A stretch of 64,000 bases of DNA, from contig NZ_JADYWL010000004.1 in assembly GCF_015864825.1 (NCBI RefSeq), forward strand, positions 1 through 64,000, read 5' to 3'. This stretch comes from Psychrobacter sp. NZS113. GTDB lineage: Bacteria; Pseudomonadota; Gammaproteobacteria; Pseudomonadales; Moraxellaceae. A program made the translations under genes and the position numbers. Below the pieces are notes generated by a model. It saw nothing but the letters and a program-made list of their open reading frames with translations. It ran no database searches and had not been told where the DNA came from. Below are positions 18,897-28,501 of the stretch, one piece after another (position 1 is the stretch's first letter; every line of letters begins with the position of its first letter).

Positions 18897-19547
18897 CTAA
18901 GCTCGCACTTCGTTAAAGATCCAAGGCGTTTTTTGCTTCATTTGTTGCTCATACTCTTTGATAGCATCACTTTGCTGCAAGGTAAGGCCGATATCATCAA
19001 GACCATTTAGCAAGCAGTGTTTACGGAAATCGTCCACTTCAAAAGCGTACTCTTCACCTGTTGGCGTAATAACGACCTGACGCTCAAGATCAGCCGTCAG
19101 CTCATAGCCTTCATTGGCAACGGTCGCTTTCATCAACGTATCGACGATGTCTTCCGCCAATACAATTGGGAGCATGCCGTTTTTAAAACAGTTGTTATAA
19201 AAAATATCGGCAAAGCTTGGTGCAATAACCGTACGAAAGCCATATTCTGAAAGCGCCCACGGTGCATGCTCACGGCTAGAGCCACAGCCAAAGTTTCTGC
19301 GTGCCAGCAAGATATTAGCGCCCTGATAACGTGGCTGATTGAGAATAAAGTCTGGGTTGATAATTCGTGTGCTATTGTCCTGACCTGGATAGCCTTCGTC
19401 GAGATAGCGCCAATCATCAAACAAATTGACGCCAAACCCTGTACGTTTAATAGATTTTAAAAACTGTTTTGCGATAATTTGATCGGTATCGACGTTTGCG
19501 CGATCTAAAGGGCAAACGATACCGGTTTGGGTGTTATAAGCTTGCAT
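18897..19547 (-). CDS. leuD: 3-isopropylmalate dehydratase, small subunit
   Basis: LeuD pairs with LeuC to isomerise 2-isopropylmalate to 3-isopropylmalate. The 216-residue protein begins [25 protein letters not shown] and has [32 protein letters not shown] and [21 protein letters not shown], all diagnostic. The frame could open at a TTG at 19562, but ATG 19547 has TAGGGA at a good distance and gives the family N-terminus. It lies 43 bp behind leuC. Confidence 0.97.
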   Translation of the reverse strand: MQAYNTQTGIVCPLDRANVDTDQIIAKQFLKSIKRTGFGVNLFDDWRYLDEGYPGQDNSTRIINPDFILNQPRYQGANILLARRNFGCGSSREHAPWALSEYGFRTVIAPSFADIFYNNCFKNGMLPIVLAEDIVDTLMKATVANEGYELTADLERQVVITPTGEEYAFEVDDFRKHCLLNGLDDIGLTLQQSDAIKEYEQQMKQKTPWIFNEVRA

Positions 19548-19589
19548 AAAATTCCCTATCAATGATATTTTTATTGATGCGTATCCGTC

Positions 19590-21008
19590 TTAGAATGTGC
19601 GTACATCTACAAAGTGACCGGCCAATGCTGCTGCTGCTGCCATCGCTGGGCTAACCAAATGCGTACGACCACCATTACCCTGACGACCCTCAAAATTACG
19701 ATTAGACGTAGAGGCGCAATGCTCTTGTGGCTCAAGCTTATCGGCATTCATGGCTAAACACATAGAACAGCCCGGCTCACGCCATTCAAATCCAGCATCC
19801 GTAAACAAGGTATTCAAACCTTCTGCTTCTGCTTGTAACTTCACTTGACCAGAACCAGCAACCACAATAGCTTCTTTAATATTGTCAGCCACTTTACGAC
19901 CTTTAATCACCGCTGCTGCATCACGCAAATCTTCGATACGTGAGTTGGTGCACGACCCAATAAAGATACGATCTAGCTGGATATCGGTAATTTTTTGACC
20001 TGCTTCTAAACCCATATAAGTATAGGCACGTAACCAACCTTCTTCTTGCGCTTCATCCACAGCTTGGTCAGGTGTTGGTACTGACTGAGTAATATCGACG
20101 ACCATTTCAGGTGACGTACCCCATGACACTTGCGGTGCTATTTGGCTACCATCAATCTCGACCACGCTGTCAAATACTGCATCATCATCTGAATACAATG
20201 TGCGCCAGTATGCTTCAGCTTGTTGCCATTGTGATTCTGTTGGCGCATAAGGACGACCTTTCACATAGTCGATAGTGATGTCATCGACCGCAACCATCCC
20301 TACGCGAGCACCGGCTTCAATGGCCATGTTACAGACGGTCATACGACCTTCCATACTCATCTCTTCAAATACTTGCCCAGCAAATTCAATCGCGTAGCCT
20401 GTGCCACCCGCTGTACCAATTTTTGCGATGATGGCCAATACAACATCTTTCGAGGTCACGCCAGCACCTAGCTGACCGGACACACGAATTTGCATATTTT
20501 TTGATTTTTTCTGAATCAGGCATTGGGTGGCCAATACATGTTCAACTTCAGACGTACCGATACCATGTGCCAAGCAGCCAAGGGCACCATGGGTCGCTGT
20601 ATGCGAATCACCACAAACGACTGTCATACCTGGCAATACAAGACCTTGCTCAGGACCAACAACATGCAAAATTCCTTGACGAGCGTCGTTGATCGTAAAT
20701 TCAGCGATATCAAATTTGGTACAATTATCATCCAATGTGACCACTTGCAAGCGTGATACCTTATCTTTGATACCAGATACACCTTCTAGGCGCTCTTTAG
20801 ACACTGTGGGTACGTTGTGATCGGGACTCGCGATATTGGCAGACAAACGCCATGGCGCTCGATTGGCCAATTCCAAACCTTCAAATGCTTGCGGACTTGT
20901 CACTTCATGCAGTAGATGACGATCGATATAAATGAGGCTCGAACCATCATCACGTTTAGTGACTTCGTGAGCGTTCCAAAGTTTGTCATATAACGTTTGA
21001 CTGGCCAT
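19590..21008 (-). CDS. leuC: 3-isopropylmalate dehydratase, large subunit
   Basis: LeuC is the Fe-S subunit of isopropylmalate isomerase. The 472-residue protein has the 4Fe-4S ligands in [14 protein letters not shown] (about residue 350) and GCSMCLAMN (about 412), plus [15 protein letters not shown] and [19 protein letters not shown]. The length is standard. It is the first gene of the minus-strand leu cluster. No Leu-rich leader peptide or T-box was recognised upstream, and a LysR gene diverges from it across 447 bp. Confidence 0.97.
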   Translation of the reverse strand: MASQTLYDKLWNAHEVTKRDDGSSLIYIDRHLLHEVTSPQAFEGLELANRAPWRLSANIASPDHNVPTVSKERLEGVSGIKDKVSRLQVVTLDDNCTKFDIAEFTINDARQGILHVVGPEQGLVLPGMTVVCGDSHTATHGALGCLAHGIGTSEVEHVLATQCLIQKKSKNMQIRVSGQLGAGVTSKDVVLAIIAKIGTAGGTGYAIEFAGQVFEEMSMEGRMTVCNMAIEAGARVGMVAVDDITIDYVKGRPYAPTESQWQQAEAYWRTLYSDDDAVFDSVVEIDGSQIAPQVSWGTSPEMVVDITQSVPTPDQAVDEAQEEGWLRAYTYMGLEAGQKITDIQLDRIFIGSCTNSRIEDLRDAAAVIKGRKVADNIKEAIVVAGSGQVKLQAEAEGLNTLFTDAGFEWREPGCSMCLAMNADKLEPQEHCASTSNRNFEGRQGNGGRTHLVSPAMAAAAALAGHFVDVRTF

Positions 21009-21455
21009 GTTGCTATCCTTTATTGGTTGCTAGCTACTTAATTACTCGATGGCTTACACCATAATAAACGAGGATTCTATTTAAAATTTATGTATAACGG
21101 CTTGCTGGTATTTTCTTATCAATGCCTATTGGCTTAAAACTGACACTTTTCAATCAATACTTTCATCAAAATAGATCTATCAGAACATTTCTACTCTATA
21201 AATAAAAAATAATGATTTTCTATATTTTTATATTTATTGCTGCAATTGAGGCTCAAAACAAGTTTTATAGCGTCATTTATCAAGTTAATCTAATAAATAT
21301 GTCACAATACGTCCTGATGTCTTGTGATTATAGCAGGCTAATCCTATAATAATAATTGATGATTTTTAACCAGACGCAAACTTTTATTTCTAATACATTG
21401 TGATTAGGCCAGCCAACTTTTATTTATAGCTCGATAAGTAGCTAAGGACATCCGC
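21009..21455. other. Divergent promoter region leuC / LysR gene
   Basis: This AT-rich 447-bp region must hold the promoters of leuC and of the LysR gene. I see AT-rich tracts but no clear operator, leader peptide or hairpin that I can defend. Confidence 0.4.
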
Positions 21456-22328
21456 TTGAACACCACAAACCTAACAACATTCGTCACTGTTATGCATACA
21501 GGCAGTATTTCAGGCGCGGCTGAAAAGCTGTTTATCACTCAGCCTGCTGTCAGTAAACGCATCAAAAATCTAGAAGATGAATTTAATATTACGTTGTTTG
21601 ACACAGTAGGACGCGGGATTGTACCGACACAAGCCGCCAATGAGATGCTACCACATGCCAAACGTTGGTTAGAAGATTATGAAAATTTCAAAATTAACTT
21701 ACAACACTCTCAACATATTGTATCTGGCAAACTGGTCATCGGTACCAGTCATCACATAGGCTTACATCATCTAGCGCCTGTGCTTAAACACTTTATTCAA
21801 GCTTATCCTGCAGTGCAATTAGAAGTGCATTTTGTCGATTCAGAAAAAGCACATAAGGCCGTGTTAGATGGTGATTTGTCATTGGCCTTCGTCACGCTGC
21901 CACCTGTTTATGATAAGCGCTTGACCTACCATACGCTATGGTCAGATCCTCTCTACTTTATGACAGGCACTTTATCGCCTTTAGCGACCAAATCTAATGT
22001 CACTTTAGAGCAATTAGCACGTTATCCTGCTATTTTGCCATCAGCCAACACCTTTACCAGTCAGATTACATTGGCTGAATTCGCTAAGCACAATCTCAAA
22101 CCTTATGCCACGATGAGCACTAATCCACTTGAGTCTATTCGCATGTTGGTTTCTGTTGGGCTTGGTTGGTCTGTGTTACCGCAAACCATGATCAGTCAAG
22201 ATTTGGAACGTATCGATATGGCCGATAACGTTGAGCTACAGCGTCATTTAGGTGTCGTCATAAATCCAAAACTTACACAATCTAGCAGTGTAACGGCATT
22301 GTTAGACTTGCTTGCACCTATCGAATAA
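21456..22328 (+). CDS. LysR-family transcriptional regulator
   Basis: The 290-residue protein has the N-terminal winged helix-turn-helix (residues 4-62; TGSISGAAEKLFITQPAVSK is the recognition region) and a periplasmic-binding-like effector domain from about residue 90. The start is a TTG at 21456 with AAGGA seven bases before it; no ATG fits. It diverges from leuC, the usual layout for a LysR protein and its target, so control of leuCD-leuB is a reasonable guess. The effector is unknown. Confidence 0.88.
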   Translation: MNTTNLTTFVTVMHTGSISGAAEKLFITQPAVSKRIKNLEDEFNITLFDTVGRGIVPTQAANEMLPHAKRWLEDYENFKINLQHSQHIVSGKLVIGTSHHIGLHHLAPVLKHFIQAYPAVQLEVHFVDSEKAHKAVLDGDLSLAFVTLPPVYDKRLTYHTLWSDPLYFMTGTLSPLATKSNVTLEQLARYPAILPSANTFTSQITLAEFAKHNLKPYATMSTNPLESIRMLVSVGLGWSVLPQTMISQDLERIDMADNVELQRHLGVVINPKLTQSSSVTALLDLLAPIE

Positions 22329-22395
22329 AAGTGACTCTCAAAGTACATTTTCATAGTTACAATTGGGACAATTAATCAGGTAAAAAAACACGCTA

Positions 22396-22425
22396 TTCGC
22401 ATTTGCGTCAGTCATACGTTATAAT
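22396..22425 (+). promoter_or_regulatory. Sigma-70 type promoter without a following gene
   Basis: A perfect TATAAT at 22420-22425 has a TTCGCA element 18 bp upstream. The next 270 bp hold no convincing plus-strand ORF before a terminator. Confidence 0.5.
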
Positions 22426-22431
22426 ACACTC

Positions 22432-22732
22432 GGCGTTGTCTATATAACAAAAACTTACCATAAGAACACTGATAGTCATACATTGAAGACTTCTAGTAAG
22501 ATATGATGGTTAGTAGTAGGTTTGATGGTTTTAAATGATTGGTTATACAGGCGGCTGATATTGATATATAACAAGCAGATGCGAGTAATTAAGACAGATG
22601 GAAAGAGCGTAATATTTCTATTGCTCTCAGATAACTGCTTAATTGGTATTAGCCCTAGAAAAGCATCAATCATATAAAACTAACAACAGATATTAAATAA
22701 AAGCCATTATGTCCTACTTAATGGCTTTTTTT
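22432..22732 (+). ncRNA. Candidate non-coding transcript before putP
   Basis: The stretch starts just behind a TATAAT promoter and ends with a strong terminator (AAAAGCCATTA, 9-base loop, TAATGGCTTTTTTT, 22699-22732). There is no plus-strand ORF with a ribosome site. The minus-strand 65-codon frame at 22476-22673 shows no family features. It could be a small RNA or simply the leftover of a lost gene. No known RNA family was recognised. Confidence 0.3.
22699..22732 (+). terminator. Rho-independent terminator upstream of putP
   Basis: An 11-bp stem, AAAAGCCATTA with its complement, is followed by seven T. It separates putP from anything transcribed upstream. Confidence 0.85.
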
Positions 22733-22826
22733 GTCTTTAGATATTGTTTTGGACATCGTCTTGTAACACTTAATATTTATAGTTAAAAATAATTACAGCC
22801 AACATGGTTGGTTAAGGATCATTTAT

Positions 22827-24326
22827 ATGAACGGAGTTTCTAGTGGCGTGCTGATATCACTCGGCGCCTATTTTTTAGTGATGATTGGGATTGGTATTTA
22901 CGCTTATTTTAAGCAAGCCAATGATACTGAAGGCTATATGCTAGGGGGTCGTAATTTAGGACCAGCAGTTACTGCATTGTCAGCAGGTGCGTCAGATATG
23001 TCAGGTTGGTTATTACTTGGCCTACCTGGTTATATGTTCGCCGATGGTGTGGTCAGTATTTGGATTGCCCTTGGTTTGACACTTGGTGCATTCTTAAACT
23101 ATCTCATCGTAGCACCGCGCCTTCGTGTTTATACCGAAGTGGCTGACAACGCTATTACCCTACCCGATTACTTCGCCAACCGCTTTGAAGATAAATCACA
23201 TATGCTACGAGTTATTTCAGCCGTGGTTATCATCTTGTTCTTCACTGTTTACACCGCGGCCAGCTTAGTCGGTGGTGGTAAATTATTCGAAAGCTCACTC
23301 AACCTTTCTTACAGCACAGGCCTATGGGTCACAGCAAGTGTCGTTGTTGCATACACCTTATTTGGTGGTTTCTTAGCCGTATCAATGACCGACTTTGTGC
23401 AGGGCGTTATCATGCTTTTTGCCATGGTTATCGTACCTGTTGTTGCCTTTACAGACTTAGGCGGTATTTCTGCTACCACAACGGCTGTTAGAAACATTGA
23501 TCCAAGTTTGCTAGACATTACTAGTGGTATGACAGTTATTGGTATCATTTCTCTGATGGCATGGGGCTTAGGTTATTTTGGCCAACCTCATATTATTGTT
23601 CGTTTTATGGCGATTCGCTCAGTAAAAGACGTGCCTACTGCGCGTAATATAGGTATGAGCTGGATGGTAGTCAGTCTTGTGGGTTCATTGATGACTGGTT
23701 TTGCTGGTCGTGCTTATGTACAAAAGACGGCCATGACATTAGACGATCCTGAAACTATCTTTTTAGTATTCACTCAGTTTTTATTCCATCCATTGGTATC
23801 AGGTTTCTTATTAGCTGCTATCTTAGCCGCTATTATGAGTACGATTTCTTCACAGCTATTGGTCGTATCAAGCTCACTAACCAAAGATGTGTACAAATTG
23901 TTCTTTGATCAGGAAGCACCTGAAGCTCGCCAAGTATTGGTTGGACGTATTTCTGTAGTCGCCGTTGCTTTGGTATCAATCTTACTCGCGTCTAATCCTG
24001 AAAGCTCTGTATTAAGCCTTGTATCTAATGCATGGGCTGGATTTGGCGCAGCGTTTGGACCATTGGTTATATTTAGCTTGATATGGCGTGGTATGAACCG
24101 CAACGGTGCAGTTGCCGGTATGGTAATTGGTGCTTTGACCGTTATCCTATGGATATATGGTCCGTTCGAGATGAATGGTATGGCATTGAATAGCTGGTTA
24201 TATGCTATCGTTCCAGGCTTTATATTAAGTACCATCGCAATCTTTGCTGTTAGTATTATGACTGGTGGGCCAAGACCTTCAGTATCTGCTAAGTTCGAAG
24301 AGATGGAGCTGAACCTAAACAAATAA
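22827..24326 (+). CDS. putP: Sodium/proline symporter
   Basis: PutP imports proline with sodium across the inner membrane. The 499-residue protein has about 13 membrane segments of the sodium:solute symporter fold. It contains GYMLGGRNLGPAVTALSAGASDMSGW (residues 32-57), TLFGGFLAVSMTDFVQG, GYFGQPHIIVRFMA and AIMSTISSQLLVVSSSLTKD, which are PutP-specific blocks carrying the sodium-site serines. An AAGGATC site precedes ATG 22827. It is a single-gene unit with terminators on both sides. putA is not in the window. Confidence 0.94.
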   Translation: MNGVSSGVLISLGAYFLVMIGIGIYAYFKQANDTEGYMLGGRNLGPAVTALSAGASDMSGWLLLGLPGYMFADGVVSIWIALGLTLGAFLNYLIVAPRLRVYTEVADNAITLPDYFANRFEDKSHMLRVISAVVIILFFTVYTAASLVGGGKLFESSLNLSYSTGLWVTASVVVAYTLFGGFLAVSMTDFVQGVIMLFAMVIVPVVAFTDLGGISATTTAVRNIDPSLLDITSGMTVIGIISLMAWGLGYFGQPHIIVRFMAIRSVKDVPTARNIGMSWMVVSLVGSLMTGFAGRAYVQKTAMTLDDPETIFLVFTQFLFHPLVSGFLLAAILAAIMSTISSQLLVVSSSLTKDVYKLFFDQEAPEARQVLVGRISVVAVALVSILLASNPESSVLSLVSNAWAGFGAAFGPLVIFSLIWRGMNRNGAVAGMVIGALTVILWIYGPFEMNGMALNSWLYAIVPGFILSTIAIFAVSIMTGGPRPSVSAKFEEMELNLNK

Positions 24327-24358
24327 ATTTGTTTAGCACTTTTAGCTTATCGCAATAA

Positions 24359-24389
24359 AAAAACCTCGCCATGATTGGCGAGGTTTTTT
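24359..24389 (+). terminator. putP terminator
   Basis: AAAACCTCGCC pairs with GGCGAGGTTTT around a short loop, followed by a T-run, 33 bp behind the putP stop. Confidence 0.9.
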
Positions 24390-24824
24390 GTTGACTGGAA
24401 TTAATACGAAAATAAAAAGCAACTAGAACTTAAATCAATTCACTTTGGGCTTATTGCTCCAGACCTACCATATAGTGGCAATGCCAAAATCTTGCAATGA
24501 CAAGGACAATACCTCTATCGAGAGAGGACAGAAACAGTCGACAACTAGCCTTTCGGACTATCATATAACAACTTCATCAATAACTCGTTATAGCATCCAA
24601 TCTGAGTAGTACACTTCGGAAATGACCTCATGAACGTATAAACTGAAACACTGCAGTTTATCTTAAGCCTTCTATGTCTTCAGTCTACCTAACCCACAGT
24701 AACTTATCATCTGCCTTAGACTTATTTATATCGATTGCATCAATCAGTATTTTTTATACTAAAAATAATATTCTATTATTCTCTATCACTCTATGTATAG
24801 GAGAATTCACATAAAAAACGCTAT

Positions 24825-24856
24825 AAAAAAGCGATCCCTCATGGATCGCTTTTTTT
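24825..24856 (-). terminator. Terminator of fadL-type gene 1
   Basis: AAAAAGCGATCC and GGATCGCTTTTT form a stem with a CTCAT loop. A-runs and T-runs flank it on both sides, so it can work on either strand; on the minus strand it lies 24 bp behind the porin gene stop. Confidence 0.88.
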
Positions 24857-24879
24857 ACTTTAAATGGTACTATCTGTCG

Positions 24880-26196
24880 TTAAAAGCTTTGTGCGGCTTG
24901 GTAAGAAACCTTTACACCCAGGATAAAGCCATCATTGTCCTCAAAGTCAGCAACAATTTTGTCAGTTGGTAAGGCGCCTTGAGCATCACCGAACCATAAG
25001 TATTTTCCACCGGCTGATACTGCCCAGTTTTCAGTCACATTGTATTTTGCACCAAGGCCGACACTATAGTAGCCGTCGATAGGACCTAGTGAGGTCGTTG
25101 TATCACCAGCCCCACTATCCCAACCCACCGTACCACTAATAGCAAGTGCTGGTGCTACACGCTTCGCCAAACCAAGCTCCACTTGCCACTGATCATCCTC
25201 ATACTCAACTAGATTTAGGCCATCTGGACCATAATTCGCTTGACTCACTTCGTTATATAATGGTGGCGTAATAACAAAGTCACTCCAAGGTACCCAACGT
25301 ACTTTTGCTGTGGCTAGTGTCGTCGGATTAATACCTGTCTGGAAATCAAAGTTGACGGATTTGGGAGTTGTAATCTCATAATTACTACTCTGACTAGCTG
25401 ACAGTGCGCCTCCAGAAATAATAGATCTGATAGGATAGGTTTCAGCTATATCTACATTGTGTTCAATCTCAGAACGGTATGTTAGCGCCGCTTTTAGAGC
25501 AATCTCAGGCTTATAATAGGCAACACCTGCTATGTAACCGTAATCCATATCAGGATTACTGGTTGAGGTATAACCACTAGCAGGGCCGTAAGCCAGTCCA
25601 CGTAGCTTGGTTTCTGCCTGAATACGTTGGGCAACTGGGCCACCATAAACTTGGAAGTTTTTGTTAGCGCCAAATTTCATACCAAGCATGCCTGTAAGGC
25701 TTTGGCTACGTACTTCAACGTTGGTATGCTCACCGGCACCAGTGGCTTCAGCTGTTGCTATCGCACCTGCAGTTTGCCCATCAACGCCATCGGCTACTAA
25801 TTTACCGGCAGACTCACCAAAGCTCTCACTTGCAACAAAATTACTTTGAGTGTATTCAGCAGCTGCACCGAAGGGCTCATCATATAAAACGCCAATACTA
25901 AAAGTGTCATTAATGTCCGCTTTTACGGCATAACGAGCAAAGTCATAAGCTTCAGCGATATCACCCGTTTTATCGCCCTGTACATATTCGTTGGTACTAT
26001 TATTGTTGTTTGAGCTATCGTAACCACTGACATCAGCATCAATATAGGTATAGACCGCTTCAGCATAGATACCATCTTGAAAAAAGGCGGTGACATCTTG
26101 ACCTGAACGATCGAGACCAGCTGCGTTCGTTACGCTAGCTATAGAAAGAGTAGCAATGGCTACTGCGAGGGTTTTTAGATGAAAGTTCTTGCGCAT
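24880..26196 (-). CDS. FadL/OmpP1-family outer-membrane transporter, copy 1
   Basis: The 438-residue protein has a signal peptide ending SVTNAAG and starts the mature chain with LDRSGQDVTAFFQDGIYAEA, the FadL-type N-terminal plug. Beta-barrel strands follow, including EAYDFARYAVKADINDTFSIG, GMKFGANKNFQVYGGPVAQR and a C-terminal FILGVKVSYQAAQSF ending in Phe, as expected for an outer-membrane barrel. FadL proteins carry long-chain fatty acids or other hydrophobic compounds. A paralog lies just upstream. Against copy 2, it has an extra Ala/Gly-rich insert around residues 125-155. Confidence 0.9.
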   Translation of the reverse strand: MRKNFHLKTLAVAIATLSIASVTNAAGLDRSGQDVTAFFQDGIYAEAVYTYIDADVSGYDSSNNNNSTNEYVQGDKTGDIAEAYDFARYAVKADINDTFSIGVLYDEPFGAAAEYTQSNFVASESFGESAGKLVADGVDGQTAGAIATAEATGAGEHTNVEVRSQSLTGMLGMKFGANKNFQVYGGPVAQRIQAETKLRGLAYGPASGYTSTSNPDMDYGYIAGVAYYKPEIALKAALTYRSEIEHNVDIAETYPIRSIISGGALSASQSSNYEITTPKSVNFDFQTGINPTTLATAKVRWVPWSDFVITPPLYNEVSQANYGPDGLNLVEYEDDQWQVELGLAKRVAPALAISGTVGWDSGAGDTTTSLGPIDGYYSVGLGAKYNVTENWAVSAGGKYLWFGDAQGALPTDKIVADFEDNDGFILGVKVSYQAAQSF

Positions 26197-26600
26197 GGTA
26201 TATCTCCAACGGTCCTTGTTGTAATACTACTTTAACAATCAATACATAGCATTGTTGCGCTTAACATTGAGGTTATCAAAGTCGTGTCCTAAGTTGAATA
26301 CTAATGCCTTTTTGACACTAAAACAACAATTAAAGTGCTTTATTTCCCAATTATGACTGTTCAGTACAAATACCATATAAATATAATGCTGGTATATATT
26401 TTTGAGATATGATGATTATTTAAACTATTGTCATTATTACTAAGGTATCGCAGCTAAATACAAATTTGGCCGCAGTCAAACCACTATAGCCTGCGCTTAC
26501 TTTCTCTAAAAATAGTAATGCAGGCACAAAAAAACGACCCATTATGGGTCGTTTTTTTTACTGTTAAATTATACATTTAACAACATGATGGACATATCTC
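26197..26600. other. Spacer between the two fadL-type genes
   Basis: About 400 AT-rich bases hold the promoter side of copy 1 and the terminator of copy 2 (26528-26559), so the two porin genes appear to be separate transcription units. Confidence 0.5.
26528..26559 (-). terminator. Terminator of fadL-type gene 2
   Basis: AAAAAACGACCC and GGGTCGTTTTTT pair around a four-base loop. It is symmetric and can work on both strands. Confidence 0.88.
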
Positions 26601-27782
26601 TTATAGCGCTTGGTAAGAAACCTTCACACCAAGTACAAAACCGTCATTGTTTTCAAAGTTAGCAACAGTGTCACCAGTTGGCACTTGACCATCAGCGTCA
26701 CCAAGCCACAAATATTTACCACCAGCTGAGACTGCCCAGTTTTCAGTGACATTATACTTGGCACCTAAACCTGCACTATAGTAACCTTCAGTAGGGCCTA
26801 AAGAGGTCACAGGATTACCAGCACCACTATCCCATCCAACGGTACCGCTTACTGCTAAAGCTGGCGCTAAGCGCTTCGCCAAACCTAGTTCTACCTGCCA
26901 TTGATCTTCATCATAGCTTACTAGTGGCAAGCCATCTGGTTGATAAGCAGGGTTCAGCTTGCTAACGTCATTATATAATGACGGTACAATTGAAAAATTG
27001 CTCCATGGTACCCAACGTGCTTTTGCTGTGACTAAAGTCGTAGGATTAATACCAGTCTGGAAATCAAAGTTTACTGACTCAGGGGTAGTAATATCAATAT
27101 CGCCACTTCTAGTACCAAGTCCTAACGCTGCTACAGCAGGATAACTTTCAGCAACATTAGCCGTATGCTCAATTTCTGAACGATAGGTTAAAGCAGCTTT
27201 CAATGCAATTTCAGGCTTGCTATAGGCAATACCAGCGATATAGCCATATTCTTGATCTGTACCAATATGGGCCGTATAACCATTAGCGGCACTATAGGCC
27301 GTACCACGCAGCTTTACATCAGCTTCAACGCGCTGGGCCACTGGACCGCCATATACTTGGAAATTTTTATTTTCGCCAAACTTCATTCCAACAATACCAG
27401 TAATGTTTTCAGTACGTACTTCTACATTCGTACCTTCACCACTTGCATCTACGAAGTTGTTACTACCACTATAGTCAGCCGCTGCGCCAAAAGGCTCGTC
27501 ATATAAGATACCAACACTGAAAGTATCATTGATATCGGCTTTTACACCATAACGAAAGGAATCATAAGACTCTGCAATGTCACCAATACTATTACCTGAG
27601 GCGTCATTGCCTGTTACATCAGCATCGATATAGGTATAGACGGCTTCGGCATAGGTACCATCTTGTAAAAATGCAGTGATATCCTGACCTGAACGATCAA
27701 GACCAGCAGCACTAGCAATGCTAGTAATAGAAAGCGCAGCAACAGCTACTGTAAGAGTTTTTAAATGAAAGGTGTTGCGCAT
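26601..27782 (-). CDS. FadL/OmpP1-family outer-membrane transporter, copy 2
   Basis: The 393-residue paralog of the preceding gene has a signal peptide ending SIASAAG, the same LDRSGQDITAFLQDGTYAEAV plug start and the same barrel blocks (GMKFGENKNFQVYGGPVAQR, ALTYRSEIEH, SVNFDFQTGINPTTL). It ends VSYQAL, so the chain stops in Leu rather than the terminal Phe typical of Bam-inserted barrels. It is shorter than copy 1 through smaller loops near the N-terminus. The two probably arose by tandem duplication. The substrate is inferred to be a fatty acid or other hydrophobic compound. Confidence 0.9.
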   Translation of the reverse strand: MRNTFHLKTLTVAVAALSITSIASAAGLDRSGQDITAFLQDGTYAEAVYTYIDADVTGNDASGNSIGDIAESYDSFRYGVKADINDTFSVGILYDEPFGAAADYSGSNNFVDASGEGTNVEVRTENITGIVGMKFGENKNFQVYGGPVAQRVEADVKLRGTAYSAANGYTAHIGTDQEYGYIAGIAYSKPEIALKAALTYRSEIEHTANVAESYPAVAALGLGTRSGDIDITTPESVNFDFQTGINPTTLVTAKARWVPWSNFSIVPSLYNDVSKLNPAYQPDGLPLVSYDEDQWQVELGLAKRLAPALAVSGTVGWDSGAGNPVTSLGPTEGYYSAGLGAKYNVTENWAVSAGGKYLWLGDADGQVPTGDTVANFENNDGFVLGVKVSYQAL

Positions 27783-27991
27783 TATATGTCTCCAAACGTC
27801 CGCATTGTTTTACTGCTATACCCATTTTTGACGAGTAGACAGCATCCGAGATAGAGAATAGTAATGATTTTCGAACATTAAAACAACTATAAGAATACAT
27901 TATTTCTTCATTATGACCATATAGTCACAATAAAGCTCCTTTATGTAAATATGTGAATATAATTTTATGGATTGTTCAATGTTTATATCTA

Positions 27992-28276
27992 TCAGTAATG
28001 AGGCGGTCTGTCTGCCATCACATCAAACGGTGCAATGCCAGTTTCTGTATCTTGACTATCCACTTGCTTATAAATCAGCTGCAATTGTCGCTGTAATGTC
28101 TGAATATCCCTATCTTGACGTGCAATCACCGCATCGAGTCTCTCTACTGTCATCTCAAGATGTGCCATGCTCATTTGCAAGTCAATAACTTGTTGTGTTT
28201 GTAATTCATCCTGCATAGCTGATTCATCGATTTGAGCATCATTTCGGGCATTGTCTTGAGTGTTAGATTGATTCAT
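27992..28276 (-). CDS. slyX: SlyX family protein
   Basis: The 94-residue protein is mostly a coiled coil (about residues 25-75, QQVIDLQMSMAHLEMTVERL onwards) and ends in RPPHY, the hallmark C-terminus of the SlyX family. Its function is not established. It is a little longer than the usual 70-75 residues because of a polar N-terminal extension rich in Asn, Asp and Gln. An AGAGAAAG-like ribosome site stands before ATG 28276. It diverges from uup. Confidence 0.9.
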   Translation of the reverse strand: MNQSNTQDNARNDAQIDESAMQDELQTQQVIDLQMSMAHLEMTVERLDAVIARQDRDIQTLQRQLQLIYKQVDSQDTETGIAPFDVMADRPPHY

Positions 28277-28501
28277 GTCTTTCTCTGAGTTAACGTAAAT
28301 ATGAAGCTAGTAGGATTGGTTACATAAGCAAATAACTAACCAGTATATTGCCGCTATTAAAAAGTAAGGCTTTTAAAACAGGTGCTATAAATAGTGTGTA
28401 TAAAACCATTTACACGCACTACAGTCACGTAGTGGCATGTTATACTGCTAGCAATTCTGCAACAACCCCTACCTCACTATTATATAAGCTTAAGATATTC
28501 T

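Larger units (their letters stand above)
24327..24879. other. Gene-free stretch between putP and fadL-type gene 1
   Basis: About 550 bp between converging genes. It holds the putP terminator (24359-24389) and the terminator of the converging porin gene (24825-24856). The middle part shows no ORF or repeat I can name. Confidence 0.5.

Noticed and set aside
21009..21455. Leucine leader peptide or T-box before leuC
   Set aside because: I found no Leu-codon run with a ribosome site and no T-box-like sequence or attenuator hairpin on the minus strand.
22476..22673. 65-codon minus-strand ORF between the LysR gene and putP
   Set aside because: No family features; the plus-strand promoter and terminator point to transcription the other way.
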